This document shows, in pieces, positions 1-7,747 of a DNA stretch of 64,000 nucleotides. The notes under the pieces are model-generated. The model was not told the DNA's origin. It was given only the letters and a program-made list of their open reading frames with translations, and did not search any database. The stretch is from Bordetella petrii. GTDB lineage: Bacteria > Pseudomonadota > Gammaproteobacteria > Burkholderiales > Burkholderiaceae_B. The stretch spans positions 3,725,602 to 3,789,601 of the forward strand of contig NZ_JAFMZZ010000001.1 of assembly GCF_017356245.1 (NCBI RefSeq), in the 5' to 3' direction. The translations under genes were made by a program, and so were the position numbers. Within the stretch, counting starts at the first letter, position 1. Each line of letters starts with the position of its first letter.

Positions 1-793
1 ATGGATTCAGGTAGACGACCGCCACCTGCTCGGTAATGCCGTATATCAGCGCGCCCAGCAGCGCGCCCACGGGGTGGCCCAGCCCGCCCAGCACGATGAT
101 CACGAAGCCGATCAGCGTGTAATCGTTGCCCATGAAGGGGCTGAACGCAGGAAACACCATGCTGACGATGACGCCCGTGGCGGCCGCCAGGCCGATGCCC
201 AGGCCGAACGCGAAAGCCGACAGGCGTTTCGCGTTGATGCCGACCAGGCTGACCGCATCGCGGTTCATGATGAAGGCGCGCAATGCCTTGCCGACCTGCG
301 TGCGGTACAGGAACCACGCCAGCACGGCGACCAGCGCCACGGCGATGCCCAATGCGATCAGCCGGATGGTGGGCAGCACGATGTCGCCGAAGGTCAGGAA
401 CACCGGCTCGACCGGCACATCGAGGGTGCGCGCATCCGCGTCGAACACCAGCAGCATGGCCGCGCCCAGCGCGATGGACACGCCGAACATCAGCAGCAGC
501 GAGCTGGTTTCGGGGTCGTCGGAACGGGCCAGCCGCGGCACCAGCAGGAAATACAGGCCATAACCGATCGCGAAAAACGCGATGAAGGCCAGCGGCAGGG
601 CAATGAAGGGGTTGATGCCGAAAACCGACAGCATCACCCAGGCGAAATAGGCGCCCAGCACCAGGAACTCGCCGTGGGCGAAGTTCACCACCCGCAGCAC
701 GCCGTAGATGATGTTCAGGCCCAGGCCCACCAGCCCGTAGATCGCGCCCAGGATCAGGCCGTTCAGCAGGCCCTGTATCAGCAATGCATTCAT
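1..793 (-). CDS. livH: Branched-chain amino acid ABC transporter permease LivH (3' end beyond the window)
   Basis: Inner-membrane permease of a LivFGHMK-type ABC importer for branched-chain amino acids or related amides. The 264 visible codons run from an ATG whose complement is at 791-793. They begin with the usual LivH start (MNALLIQGLLNGLILGAIYG), followed by NFAHGEF and alternating hydrophobic helices. The reading frame is open to the window edge, so only the C-terminus is missing. It starts 9 bp after the livM stop on the same strand, so the two are surely co-transcribed. The ATPase genes livG and livF would be expected just outside the window. The solute is not readable from the permease; the amidase and LysR gene alongside suggest an amide or amino-acid derivative rather than a housekeeping role. 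Confidence 0.9.
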   Translation of the reverse strand, partial: MNALLIQGLLNGLILGAIYGLVGLGLNIIYGVLRVVNFAHGEFLVLGAYFAWVMLSVFGINPFIALPLAFIAFFAIGYGLYFLLVPRLARSDDPETSSLLLMFGVSIALGAAMLLVFDADARTLDVPVEPVFLTFGDIVLPTIRLIALGIAVALVAVLAWFLYRTQVGKALRAFIMNRDAVSLVGINAKRLSAFAFGLGIGLAAATGVIVSMVFPAFSPFMGNDYTLIGFVIIVLGGLGHPVGALLGALIYGITEQVAVVYLNP

Positions 794-802
794 GGCCTTT
801 CC

Positions 803-1792
803 TTACGCGATGTAGCGGCGCAGCTGCGGCTTGCGCTTGAGCAGGCTGCCCACCACGCCGCGCGGCAGGAACAGCATCAGCGCGATGATGACCAGCCCCA
901 GCAAGAGCAGGTTGAGCAGGGGGAAGCGTTCCCAGATCAGGTGGTCGATGCCGTACAGCGCCATGGTGCCGACCACGGGGCCGATGATGGTGCCGAAACC
1001 GCCGGCCATGCCGTAGATGATGCTCTTGGCGGTAACGAGCACGTGGAAGGAATATTCGGGGTCGACCACGTTGGTGTACCAGGCCTCGACGCCGCCGGCC
1101 AGCGCCGGGATCAGCGCGGCCAGCAGCCACGCCTTCAGACGCACGCGCGGCACGTTGATGCCGACGCAGGCCGCCGCGCCCGGGTCGTCTTTGATGGCCC
1201 GCAGCTGCCGCCCCAGCCGCGAGCGCGACAGCCACAGCACCACCGACAGCGCCAGCGCCATGACGGCCAGCATGGCGTAGAAGCTTTGCACGGGGTTGTT
1301 GGCGCCGGAAAGAATCAGCCCCATGCTGCCGCCGGTGTAGTGGTCGGGCAGGTTGGCGATGCCCAGGCGCACGATCGTGGCCAGGCCCAGGCTGACAATG
1401 CCGAAGTACACGCCCTTCAGGCGCAGGGTGGGGGCCATCAGCAGGGCGATGAGCAGGCCCGCCGCGCCGGCCGCCAGCAGGGACGGCAGAATGGGCAGGC
1501 CGGCGATCCGGTAGCAGATGCCGGTGGCGTAGGCGCCTATGCCATAGAACACCACATAGCCAAAGGGCAGGTAGCCCGTGAAGCCCACGCAGATGTTCAT
1601 GCCGGTGGCCATGGCGATCCACAGCATCAGATAGAACGCGAAACTGATCTGGCCGGTTGCCAGAGGCAGCGCGGCCATGGCGGCGACCAGGGAAAGAAAC
1701 AGCAATGCCGCGACGCGGTATCGCAGGCGATCGACGCCTTGATCTTGCTGGCGATGGCGGACGTGGGCGGCCTCGCTTGCGTGGACTTGCAT
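803..1792 (-). CDS. livM: Branched-chain amino acid ABC transporter permease LivM
   Basis: Second permease subunit of the Liv-type importer, 329 aa, within the normal range for LivM. Several transmembrane helices are evident, for example LLFLSLVAAMAALPLATG near residue 30. The family segments GYLPFGYVVFYGIGAYATG, TLRLKGVYFGIVSLGLATI and AIKDDPGAAACVGINV are present; the last is the cytoplasmic loop that contacts the ATPases. It is transcribed leftward and is first in the livM-livH order. The start is the first Met of the frame; a start a few codons later is possible, because residues 2-20 are polar and poorly conserved in style. The ATP-binding subunits are not in view, and the binding protein is divergent at 2931. 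Confidence 0.92.
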   Translation of the reverse strand: MQVHASEAAHVRHRQQDQGVDRLRYRVAALLFLSLVAAMAALPLATGQISFAFYLMLWIAMATGMNICVGFTGYLPFGYVVFYGIGAYATGICYRIAGLPILPSLLAAGAAGLLIALLMAPTLRLKGVYFGIVSLGLATIVRLGIANLPDHYTGGSMGLILSGANNPVQSFYAMLAVMALALSVVLWLSRSRLGRQLRAIKDDPGAAACVGINVPRVRLKAWLLAALIPALAGGVEAWYTNVVDPEYSFHVLVTAKSIIYGMAGGFGTIIGPVVGTMALYGIDHLIWERFPLLNLLLLGLVIIALMLFLPRGVVGSLLKRKPQLRRYIA

Positions 1793-1835
1793 CTGCCTGG
1801 CTCCGGAATCGGTTGACCACTGATGTCGGGAGGCT

Positions 1836-1865
1836 AGTATGCCTTTGCGAAACCTATAATTTCAA
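1836..1865 (-). promoter_or_regulatory. Possible sigma-70 promoter for livMH
   Basis: Read on the minus strand there is TTGAAA (complement of 1860-1865), an 18-bp spacer and CATACT (complement of 1836-1841), about 45 bp upstream of livM. The same AT-rich patch contains AACCTATAA (1851-1859), which recurs in the LysR/binding-protein intergenic region. The match is modest and was found by eye. Confidence 0.3.
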
Positions 1866-1912
1866 GTTAATTGTCATCAGTAAAAACCCTGAACCACGGC
1901 TGAACGCGCGCC

Positions 1913-2812
1913 TTATTCGGCGCGATACATCGCGCGCAGAACCTGCGCGAAGCGCCGCGACACATCGGACTGCGGGCGGTCGGCAGCATGGACCAGCAGC
2001 ATGCGCAGCGGCAGCTCGGCGTCGATGGGCACGATGCGCACGTTGGGCCAGATGTTTTCCATGACCGAGAACTCGTCGACGATGGCGTAGCCCACGCCCG
2101 TGTTGACCATGGCGCAGGCCAGGTGCGAGGTGGGCACGTCGGCGAACACCTGGGGCGAGAGGCCGGCGCGGGCAAAGGCGTTGGCGGCCACCATGCCGAA
2201 ATGCAGCCGCTCGCCCACCACGATCTGCGGCAGCGCGGCCAGGTCCTGCAGCGACACCCTGCGCCTGGACGATATCTCGTATCCGACCGGCAGCGCCGCC
2301 ACCAGCCGGCCCTCGCACAAGACCTGGCTGGACAGGAAGGGGTGCTCGGCGGGAATCGACAGCACGGCCGTATCCACCTCGCCGCTGAGCAGTTTTTCCG
2401 CCACTTCCTGGATGGTCGTTTCCGTCTGGAAGCGCAGGAATGTTCCGGGATGGCGCGCCCGGAAAGCGGCCAGCGCCCTGGGCATCACGTGCGTGCTGAG
2501 GCTGGGGTTGGAGGCCACTTTGAGCACGCCGCCGCGGGAATCCGCGATGGCGCGGGTCATGTCGTTGACCCGCTGCAGCGCCTTCTGGGCGCGCTCGATT
2601 TCCGGCAGCAGGTCATTCAGCGCCTTGGTGGGCCGCAGCCGCCCGCGTATGCGCTCGAACAGCTCGATGCCCACCTGCGCCTCGGTCTGGGCGAGCATCC
2701 GGCTGATCGCGGGCTGCGTGACGTCGAGCTGCTTGGCCGCGGCGCTGATCGAGCCGGAGGTGACCACCGTCCACAGCATCTCGACTTGCTTGAAGTTCAG
2801 TTTTCGGCTCAT
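1913..2812 (-). CDS. LysR-family transcriptional regulator
   Basis: DNA-binding regulator of 299 aa, the usual LTTR length. The N-terminal winged helix-turn-helix is clear (residues ~5-65: LNFKQVEMLWTVVTSGSIS, then AAAKQLDVTQPAISR). An effector-binding domain follows from about residue 90. I place the start at the ATG complementary to 2810-2812; the frame extends only two codons upstream to a TTG at 2818. It is divergent from the binding-protein gene at 2931 and lies upstream of livMH on the same strand. It is therefore the likely local regulator of the transporter and amidase, with an amino acid or amide as probable co-inducer. The family is certain; the regulon is inferred from position. 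Confidence 0.93.
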   Translation of the reverse strand: MSRKLNFKQVEMLWTVVTSGSISAAAKQLDVTQPAISRMLAQTEAQVGIELFERIRGRLRPTKALNDLLPEIERAQKALQRVNDMTRAIADSRGGVLKVASNPSLSTHVMPRALAAFRARHPGTFLRFQTETTIQEVAEKLLSGEVDTAVLSIPAEHPFLSSQVLCEGRLVAALPVGYEISSRRRVSLQDLAALPQIVVGERLHFGMVAANAFARAGLSPQVFADVPTSHLACAMVNTGVGYAIVDEFSVMENIWPNVRIVPIDAELPLRMLLVHAADRPQSDVSRRFAQVLRAMYRAE

Positions 2813-2930
2813 GGCCAACCTATAAGTTTTTGGTATATATTATTTAGTAAATGAACCTGAAGTGCGTCGTAATGGTAGCAGTACCCACACCCGTCGATAC
2901 CCTTTCACCCACATAAATGGGGAGACAAAA
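2813..2930. promoter_or_regulatory. Divergent promoter region between LysR gene and binding-protein gene
   Basis: This 118-bp intergenic stretch has an AT-rich core around 2821-2852 that includes TATATT-like -10 sequences readable on both strands. It contains AACCTATAA at 2817-2825, also found upstream of livM. That position fits an LTTR operator controlling both directions. A good ribosome binding site (GGGGAGAC, about 2919-2926) precedes the plus-strand gene. Confidence 0.45.
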
Positions 2931-4175
2931 ATGCTAGGACAAGGCTTGAACTTCGGAAAACTGGGCACGCAACTCGCCGCGCTGGCGCTGGGGGCCAGCG
3001 CGCTGGGCGCTTCGCCGGCCCGGGCCGACGCGCCGCCGGTGCGCATCGGAATGACCGTGTCGTCCACCGGCACCTTCGCGCTGGCCTCGCAGTCGGGCGA
3101 GCGGGGCGTCGAGATCTGGGTCGACGACGTCAACCGCCGCGGCGGCATCGAGATCGACGGGCAAAAGCGCCGCGTCGAGCTGGTCAAGCGCGACGACCGT
3201 AGCGACAAGCAGATGGTCGCGCGGGTTTATGAAGACCTGATCAACAATGAAAAGGTCGACATGGTGTTCGCGCCGTTCGGCTCGACCCTGACCGCCGCGG
3301 CCGCCACCGTCACCGAGCGCCTGGGCAAGTTCATGATGGTCTGGTCGGCGTCCAGCGACCCGATCTACGAGCAGGGCTTCAAGTATGTGGTGTCCGGCAC
3401 GCAGATGCCCGCGTCGCTGCAGCTGCGCCTGCCCATGGAGTACGTCAGCAAGCTGGGCGGCAAGAAGGTGGCGCTGATCTACTCGGACGAGCCTTTTCCC
3501 ACGGCGCTGGCCACCGGGGGCAAGGCCCAGGCCGAAAAGAACGGCCTGGACGTGGTGTTGTACGAGCGCTACCCCAAGGGCCAGAAAGACTTCAGCACCT
3601 TGCTGCAGAAAGTCCGCGCATCGGGCGCCGACGTGTTCTTCCCGACTTCGTATGAAGGCGACCTGATCAGCATCGCCCGCCAGATGAAGCAGTTGAATAT
3701 CAACTTCCCGTTCACGTTCATGTTCTACGCGTCCACGCCGCAATTCCAGGCCATCGGCAAAGACGGCGACTACATTTTCAGCAATACCAACTACGATCCC
3801 GCCATCAACTGGAAGGTCAATGCCGGCCTGGACCGGGAACAGTTCGCCCAGGCCTATGCGCGGCTGTTTCCCAAGGCCGAGTTCGCGGCCGATTTCCAGA
3901 CGGCGCTGGCCTACGGCTCGGGCGTCATTGCTGAAGAAATCATCAAGAAAGCGCAGTCCACCGACCCCGCCGGCCTGAAGCAGGCGGCGCTGGACCTGTC
4001 GGGCAAGCTGACCGTCATGGCCGGCCCCTATGAAATCAACGAGCAGGGCAAGCAGCTGCAGATGCCTTTCCCCGTGGTCCAGCTGCAGCCGGGCAAGGGA
4101 ATGGTGGCGCTGTATCCCGAAGACGTGGCCACCGGCAAGCCCATTTATCCCATTCCGGCCTGGAACAAGCGCTAG
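2931..4175 (+). CDS. Periplasmic amino-acid-type ABC transporter binding protein (LivK-like)
   Basis: Type I periplasmic binding protein, 414 aa, that would deliver solute to the LivHM permease. The ATG at 2931 is preceded by GGGGAGAC and begins a signal peptide (hydrophobic LAALALGASALGASPARA, cleavage near ADA). The mature part has the family pattern PPVRIGMTVSSTG, then DVNRRGGI and the lobe-linking segments up to AYGSGVIAEEIIKKA near the C-terminus. An upstream in-frame start at 2862 would add residues in front of the signal peptide and is unlikely. The amidase starts 22 bp after its stop, so the two are probably one transcript. The ligand cannot be named; the amidase suggests an amide-bearing or N-acylated compound. 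Confidence 0.9.
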   Translation: MLGQGLNFGKLGTQLAALALGASALGASPARADAPPVRIGMTVSSTGTFALASQSGERGVEIWVDDVNRRGGIEIDGQKRRVELVKRDDRSDKQMVARVYEDLINNEKVDMVFAPFGSTLTAAAATVTERLGKFMMVWSASSDPIYEQGFKYVVSGTQMPASLQLRLPMEYVSKLGGKKVALIYSDEPFPTALATGGKAQAEKNGLDVVLYERYPKGQKDFSTLLQKVRASGADVFFPTSYEGDLISIARQMKQLNINFPFTFMFYASTPQFQAIGKDGDYIFSNTNYDPAINWKVNAGLDREQFAQAYARLFPKAEFAADFQTALAYGSGVIAEEIIKKAQSTDPAGLKQAALDLSGKLTVMAGPYEINEQGKQLQMPFPVVQLQPGKGMVALYPEDVATGKPIYPIPAWNKR

Positions 4176-4197
4176 CAACGGGGCCGCGAGAAGGCAC

Positions 4198-5607
4198 ATG
4201 GACGATTTCGTATTTCTTACCATCGAAGAGTTGTCGGCCCTGCTGGACCGGGGCGAGCTCAGCGCCGAGGCCCTGACGCGGGCCTACCTGGAGCGCATCG
4301 AGCGCTTCAACGGCACGCTCAATGCCTACGTCGAGGTCTTTGCCGAGCAGGCGCTGGCGCAGGCGCGCTGCTCGGATGCCAGAAGGCGCCAGGGCCTGGC
4401 GCTCGGCCCGCTGGACGGCATCCCCATCGCCGTCAAAGACCTGTGCGGCATGGCGGGCCGCCCCATGACCGCCGGCTCGCGCACCCTGGAAGGGCGCAAG
4501 GCGGCAAGCACCGCCACGGCGCTGCACAAACTGCTGCAGGCGGGCGCCGTGATTCTGGGGCGGGCCCAGATGGTGGAATACGCGTTCGGCGCGTGGGGGG
4601 TCAACCCGCTGCTGGGCACGCCCAGGAACCCCTGGGACAGCGCGGTGCACCGCGTGCCGGGCGGCTCTTCCAGCGGCAGCGGGGTCGCCGTGGCTGCCGG
4701 CCTGGCTGCCGCGGCCATCGGATCGGACACCGGCGGCTCGATCCGCACGCCGTCCATGCTGAACGGCATTACCGGCATGAAAGTCAGCGCGGGGCGCATC
4801 AGCCTGGCCGGCTGCATCGACCTGTGCCACACACTCGACACGTTGGGGCCGATGGCGCGCTCGGCCTGGGACGCGGCGCTGCTCACGGGCATCATGGCCG
4901 GCCCCGATCCGCTGGACCCGCGCACCTTGCACCGCCCCCATCCCGCCGTGCAGCTGCGGCGCGGCGTGGCGCCGGCCGGGCCGCTGGCCGGCAAGCTCAT
5001 TGCCACGCTGCCGGCCGAGCGGCTGCCGCACGCCCTGGCTCCCGCCTGCGCGCAAGCCTACGCGGCGGCCGCGGGGCAGCTGCAGGCGCTGGGCGCCACG
5101 CTGGTCGAACCGGACATTCCTTTCGATTTCAGGCAGATGATGGAGCAGGTCGGCCAGATCATTGCCTGCGAGGGCTATGCCCTGTATGAAGCCGTCGCGC
5201 AGGACCCGGGCTCGCCCATGGGCGAGGCGGTGCGCCAGCGCATGCTGGGCGGCGCGGCGCCCAGCGCCCGCGATTATCTGCGGCTGCGCGCCGCGCACCG
5301 CGAGGCAGGCGCGCTGTGGCAGGCCTGGATGCAGGGCATCGACGCGCTGCTGATGCCGGGCCTGCCCATTACCGCCTTGCCGGTGCAAGGGCTGGACGAA
5401 AGCTCCACCGCGCTGTCCATCTACACCCGGCCGGCCAATTTCCTGGGCGCGTGCGCGCTGGCCTTGCCCGCCGGCTTCGACGAGGCCGGCCTGCCGCTGG
5501 GCATACAGCTTTATGGCAAGCCTTCGGACGAGGCGACCCTGCTGGAAGTAGGGCGGGCATTCCAGCAGGCCACGGACTGGCATCGCCGGCATCCCGAACT
5601 GGGGTGA
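4198..5607 (+). CDS. Amidase (amidase-signature family)
   Basis: Amidase-signature hydrolase of 469 aa that cleaves a C-N amide bond through a Ser-cisSer-Lys triad. The triad can be read: Lys80 in GIPIAVKDL, Ser157 in PGGSSSGSG and Ser181 in GSDTGGSIRTPS. The 24-residue spacing between the two serines is the same as in fatty acid amide hydrolase. No signal peptide is seen, so the enzyme is cytoplasmic. The start at 4198 follows GAGAAGG; the longer frame upstream reads through the end of the binding-protein gene and is a shadow. Co-transcription with the binding protein suggests import of an amide followed by hydrolysis to acid plus ammonia or amine. The family also includes GatA-like subunits and urea-amide enzymes, so the substrate is open. 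Confidence 0.9.
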   Translation: MDDFVFLTIEELSALLDRGELSAEALTRAYLERIERFNGTLNAYVEVFAEQALAQARCSDARRRQGLALGPLDGIPIAVKDLCGMAGRPMTAGSRTLEGRKAASTATALHKLLQAGAVILGRAQMVEYAFGAWGVNPLLGTPRNPWDSAVHRVPGGSSSGSGVAVAAGLAAAAIGSDTGGSIRTPSMLNGITGMKVSAGRISLAGCIDLCHTLDTLGPMARSAWDAALLTGIMAGPDPLDPRTLHRPHPAVQLRRGVAPAGPLAGKLIATLPAERLPHALAPACAQAYAAAAGQLQALGATLVEPDIPFDFRQMMEQVGQIIACEGYALYEAVAQDPGSPMGEAVRQRMLGGAAPSARDYLRLRAAHREAGALWQAWMQGIDALLMPGLPITALPVQGLDESSTALSIYTRPANFLGACALALPAGFDEAGLPLGIQLYGKPSDEATLLEVGRAFQQATDWHRRHPELG

Positions 5608-5639
5608 TTTTTATTTTTACTTATTAGCGCCTGTGGCGC

Positions 5640-5669
5640 CCGCCGGTGCGTAGCCCGGCGGTTTTTTTT
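5640..5669 (+). terminator. Rho-independent terminator after the amidase
   Basis: A 7-bp GC stem, CCGCCGG (5640-5646) with CCGGCGG (5655-5661), has an 8-nt loop and is followed by eight T residues (5662-5669). It ends the binding-protein/amidase transcript 32 bp after the stop codon. Confidence 0.88.
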
Positions 5670-5963
5670 GCCGCTGTAAATTGAAAATAAATCAATAAAA
5701 ACAAATAATTAAATGATTTATTTAACATAAAATATCTAAAGTAAATTCTAAGTAAAAGCAGGGCGCAGGGGGGCGGTAAAAAAATGTAGAAAAACGCCGC
5801 AAGACTTGCATGAGCGCAATGCGGTACTTAAAGTGGTCACACAGTGATGCATTGTTGCATGCATCGCGGGTAATCCCGCGGGGCCGAATGAGCAAGTCTT
5901 GAGGCGCAGGCCAGGGCGTGTTTCACGTCCGCCCGCGATGTCGAATCTTCCCATCGGGTGCTC
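5670..5963 (+). promoter_or_regulatory. AT-rich, palindrome-rich leader upstream of pagP
   Basis: No gene is seen here. 5680-5760 is strikingly AT-rich for this genome and is a likely promoter area. Two near-identical palindromes, GCAAGACTTGC (5799-5809) and GCAAGTCTTG (5892-5901), flank the leader. A hairpin CGCGGG-TAAT-CCCGCG (5865-5880) lies between them. A further overlapping repeat, ATGCA...TGCAT, sits near 5847-5860. The symmetric sites could be operators for a dimeric regulator of pagP. Confidence 0.4.
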
Positions 5964-6515
5964 ATGCGCAAGTCGATTGTCTCGATTGTTTTGTGCTGGA
6001 GCGTGCTCCTGCCCGGGGCGGCGTGGGCTTGCGATATGCGGGCCTCCTGGATGCAGCGGGCCTGCGATCGCGTGGAAGAAATCTGGACCACGGGCAGCAA
6101 CGACCTCTATGTAACGGGGTGGGCCTGGCACAACCGCTCGATGTACAGCGCGAGCAAGATCCGCGAATTCAATGAGGGCGCGTGGGGCGGCGGGTACGGC
6201 CGCAGCATCTACGACGAAGACGGCGACTGGCAGGGCCTGTATGCCATGTCGTTCCTGGATTCGCACGCGCGGGTCCAGGCGATGGCCGGATACGGCTTCC
6301 TGAAAATGGCTCGCGTGTCCTCCCACTGGCGGCTGGGCGCCGGCTATACGCTGTTTCTGATGTCGCGCAAAGACATCATGAACTATGTCCCTTTTCCCGG
6401 CATTCTGCCCCTGGTGTCGGTGCAATACCGCAAAGCAAGCGTCAATGCCACGTATATCCCCGGCAAGGAAGGGACGGGCAATGTGCTGTTCGTATTCGGC
6501 AAGTGGTCATTTTGA
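5964..6515 (+). CDS. pagP: Lipid A palmitoyltransferase PagP
   Basis: Outer-membrane enzyme that transfers palmitate from a phospholipid to lipid A. The protein is 183 aa: a signal peptide (MRKSIVSIVL..., cleavage after AWA), then an 8-stranded barrel. The catalytic residues of the E. coli enzyme (His, Asp, Ser) are matched by His56 in GWAWHNRSMY and Asp99-Ser100 in SFLDSHARV. Other PagP features are present, such as NDLYVTGWAWHNR and the C-terminal aromatic end GKWSF. I chose ATG 5964; a GTG two codons upstream (5958) is equally in frame and no strong ribosome binding site decides between them. It is a single gene behind a terminator and a palindrome-rich leader, so it probably has its own regulated promoter, as expected for an envelope-stress gene. 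Confidence 0.88.
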   Translation: MRKSIVSIVLCWSVLLPGAAWACDMRASWMQRACDRVEEIWTTGSNDLYVTGWAWHNRSMYSASKIREFNEGAWGGGYGRSIYDEDGDWQGLYAMSFLDSHARVQAMAGYGFLKMARVSSHWRLGAGYTLFLMSRKDIMNYVPFPGILPLVSVQYRKASVNATYIPGKEGTGNVLFVFGKWSF

Positions 6516-6541
6516 CCGGCCCGTCCCTGGGGATGGGCCGG
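6516..6541 (+). terminator. Hairpin directly after pagP
   Basis: An 11-bp stem with one G-T wobble (CCGGCCCGTCC at 6516-6526 with GGATGGGCCGG at 6531-6541) and a CTGG loop starts right after the pagP stop. It has no T tract, so it is a weak terminator or a 3'-end stabiliser. Confidence 0.4.
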
Positions 6542-6580
6542 CATCCGTGAATTCGGCGCTCCTTTACCAGGAGAGAGTGG

Positions 6581-7735
6581 ATGGCGCGTATGAATGGCGT
6601 GTCTGGCCATGCGGGACGGATCGCGATCTTGTTGCTGACCACGGCGGCCGCCGGCTGCGATCGGCGCGCGGACGCGCCGGCCGCCGCTATTGCCCCGGTC
6701 GCGGTGTCGGTCATTACCGTCGCGCGCGCGCCGCTCGACTTCGATTTCGATGTGCCCGGCCGCATCGAGCCGCAGCGCACGGCCGAGATCCGCGCGCGGG
6801 TCGACGGCATTGTCGAGAAACTGCTTTATACCGAAGGCAGCGACGTGGCCGCGGGCACGCCGCTGTTCCAGATCGATGACAGCGACTACAAGGCCCAGCT
6901 GGCGCAGGCCCAGGCCATGCTGCAGCGCGCGCAGGCGGTGCAGAAAAATGCCGCATCGGTAGCGCAGCGGTTTCGCCCGCTGGTAAGCAGGCAGGCCGTC
7001 AGCGCGCAGGAATACGACGCGGCGCTGGCGGCGCTGGGCCAGGCCCAGGCCAACGTGGCCGATGCGCGGGCGGCGGTGACGCTGGCCCGGCTGAGGCTCG
7101 AGCGCTGCACGGTGCGCGCGCCGATAGACGGGCGCGTTGGACGGGCGCTGGTGACCGAAGGGGCGCTGGTCAGCGCCGCGTCGGCCACCTTGCTGGCGCA
7201 GGTCAACCAGCTGTCGCCGATCACCGCCACGTTCACCAAGTCGAATGCCGCCATGCTGGACTTGGCCGAGTATGTGAGTTCCGGCGCGCTGACCCTGCCG
7301 GCGGACAACAAGTTTCCCGTGCGCATCACGCTGCCCAATGGCCGGGAATATCCCGAAGTGGGCCGGCTCGACTTTGCCGATCTGGCGGTGGACCGGACCT
7401 CGGGCGCGCAGACGGTGCGGGCCCTGTTCGACAACGCCGACCGGGCGCTGCTGCCGGGGCAGTTTGTCCGGGGGCGCATCCATGTGGGGCTGCGGCAGGA
7501 CGGCATGCTGGTGCCGGCGCGGGCGGTGCAGCTGAACAACGGCATCGCCAGCGTACTGGTGTTGGGGCCGGACGACACGGTGCAGCCCAGGCAGATCGAG
7601 ATCGGCGAGCAGCGGGGGGGCAATTGGGTGGTGCGGCGGGGCCTCGACAATGGCGAGCGCGTGGTGGTCGACGGCTGGCACAAGGTCAGGCCGGGGCAGC
7701 AGGTCAGCCCGGCCGAGGACAGCGCGAGCCGATAG
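6581..7735 (+). CDS. RND efflux membrane fusion protein (lipoprotein)
   Basis: Periplasmic adaptor of a tripartite RND pump, 384 aa. The N-terminus is a lipoprotein signal ending in TAAAGC, so the protein is anchored to the inner membrane. Then come the beta-barrel and lipoyl half-motifs (VPGRIEPQRTAEIRARVDGI near residue 62, and RAPIDGRVGRALVTEGALV around 178) separated by an alpha-hairpin (about residues 105-170), and a C-terminal barrel/MP domain. Length and order match AcrA/MexE-type proteins. A ribosome binding site (AGGAGAGAG, about 6569-6577) supports the ATG at 6581. The pump gene begins 12 bp after the stop. No local regulator gene is adjacent. Confidence 0.94.
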   Translation: MARMNGVSGHAGRIAILLLTTAAAGCDRRADAPAAAIAPVAVSVITVARAPLDFDFDVPGRIEPQRTAEIRARVDGIVEKLLYTEGSDVAAGTPLFQIDDSDYKAQLAQAQAMLQRAQAVQKNAASVAQRFRPLVSRQAVSAQEYDAALAALGQAQANVADARAAVTLARLRLERCTVRAPIDGRVGRALVTEGALVSAASATLLAQVNQLSPITATFTKSNAAMLDLAEYVSSGALTLPADNKFPVRITLPNGREYPEVGRLDFADLAVDRTSGAQTVRALFDNADRALLPGQFVRGRIHVGLRQDGMLVPARAVQLNNGIASVLVLGPDDTVQPRQIEIGEQRGGNWVVRRGLDNGERVVVDGWHKVRPGQQVSPAEDSASR

Positions 7736-7747
7736 CGGAAGCCAGCC

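Noticed and set aside
74..1816. Very long plus-strand frame (580 codons) over livHM
   Set aside because: It is antisense to two clearly conserved permease genes and has an unnatural Gln/His/Ala-rich composition typical of GC-rich shadow frames.
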